This document shows positions 21,204 through 21,272 of a DNA stretch of 21,272 nucleotides, in pieces; position 1 is the stretch's first letter; every line of letters starts with the position of its first letter. The notes beneath the pieces were generated by a model. That model saw only the letters and a program-made list of their open reading frames with translations, ran no database searches and was not told the DNA's origin. The position numbers and the translations under genes were made by a program. The stretch lies in the IMG/VR virus record IMGVR_UViG_3300025466_000209, positions 1 to 21,272 of that record; one strand, 5' to 3'. The stretch comes from a virus.

Positions 21204-21272
21204 TAGTAGCAACCATTTTTGCATTTAGCCACCTTAGCTCCACCACCTTTACCAGAATAGTTTTTGCCAATT
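21203..21272 (-). CDS. C-terminal end of a minus-strand gene (start off the window)
   Basis: The last 22 residues of an ORF that enters from the right end read IGKNYSGKGGGAKVAKCKNG and CY before the TAA at 21205-21203, which overlaps the next ATG. The glycine- and lysine-rich tail with two Cys is all that is visible. The tight overlap with the following gene supports it as coding. Confidence 0.55.
   Translation of the reverse strand, partial: IGKNYSGKGGGAKVAKCKNGCY

Noticed and set aside
1-21272. CRISPR arrays, insertion sequences or integration sites
   Set aside because: No regularly spaced repeats, transposase, integrase or direct-repeat attachment site could be seen.

Overview
The window reads as part of a large, AT-rich double-stranded DNA bacteriophage genome whose host is probably a member of the Bacteroidota. 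Genes are packed head to tail, many sharing ATGA-type overlaps. Starts are preceded by A/T-rich sequence (often AATTATG) without Shine-Dalgarno motifs. The best promoter candidates fit the Bacteroidota TTTG-N20-TAnnTTTG pattern. TAA, TAG and TGA all end genes, so the code looks standard. The gene set (Sak4-type ATPase, ssDNA-binding protein, DnaG-like primase, uracil-DNA glycosylase, RIIA/RIIB, PD-(D/E)XK nuclease, RecA, dUTPase, PhoH, DnaA-like helix-turn-helix protein) is typical of the replication and nucleotide-metabolism arm of crAss-like and related Bacteroidota phages. That taxonomic placement is an inference.

Layout. 1-2271: the 3' part of a GIY-YIG homing endonuclease, a small unknown gene, a Sak4-type recombination ATPase whose Walker A region has been deleted with a frameshift, and a likely ssDNA-binding protein, closed by a terminator. 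2330-9576: primase, a small ORF, a DUF932-like protein, a uracil-DNA glycosylase homologue with Cys at the catalytic Asp position, two unknowns, then RIIA and a RIIB-like protein carrying a DnaJ-type cysteine cluster. 9577-10196: a mobile-element patch with a tRNA-like structure, an HNH endonuclease and a NUMOD1 remnant. 10197-13161: unknown small genes around a PD-(D/E)XK nuclease. 13162-16105: a class II ribonucleotide reductase gene split by a group I intron that encodes an HNH-type endonuclease with its own promoter, followed by a DUF5522 gene. 16106-16216: a strong terminator, then a promoter overlapped by a 9-bp inverted repeat. 16217-20525: recA, dUTPase, DnaA-like protein, NinG-like HNH protein, PhoH, a membrane-anchored HELVH metallopeptidase candidate, one unknown, and a Fringe-like glycosyltransferase. 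20511-20542 is a bidirectional terminator. The last 700 bases carry five small genes on the minus strand, the end of a converging transcription unit.

Together, RNR, dUTPase and the glycosylase homologue would supply dNTPs and limit uracil in DNA. Primase, ssDNA-binding protein, RecA, the nuclease and the DnaA-like protein serve replication and recombination. RIIA/RIIB, the metallopeptidase and the glycosyltransferase are more likely to act on the host or in phage-phage conflict. At least four endonuclease-type elements or remnants mark the region as heavily colonised by homing elements.
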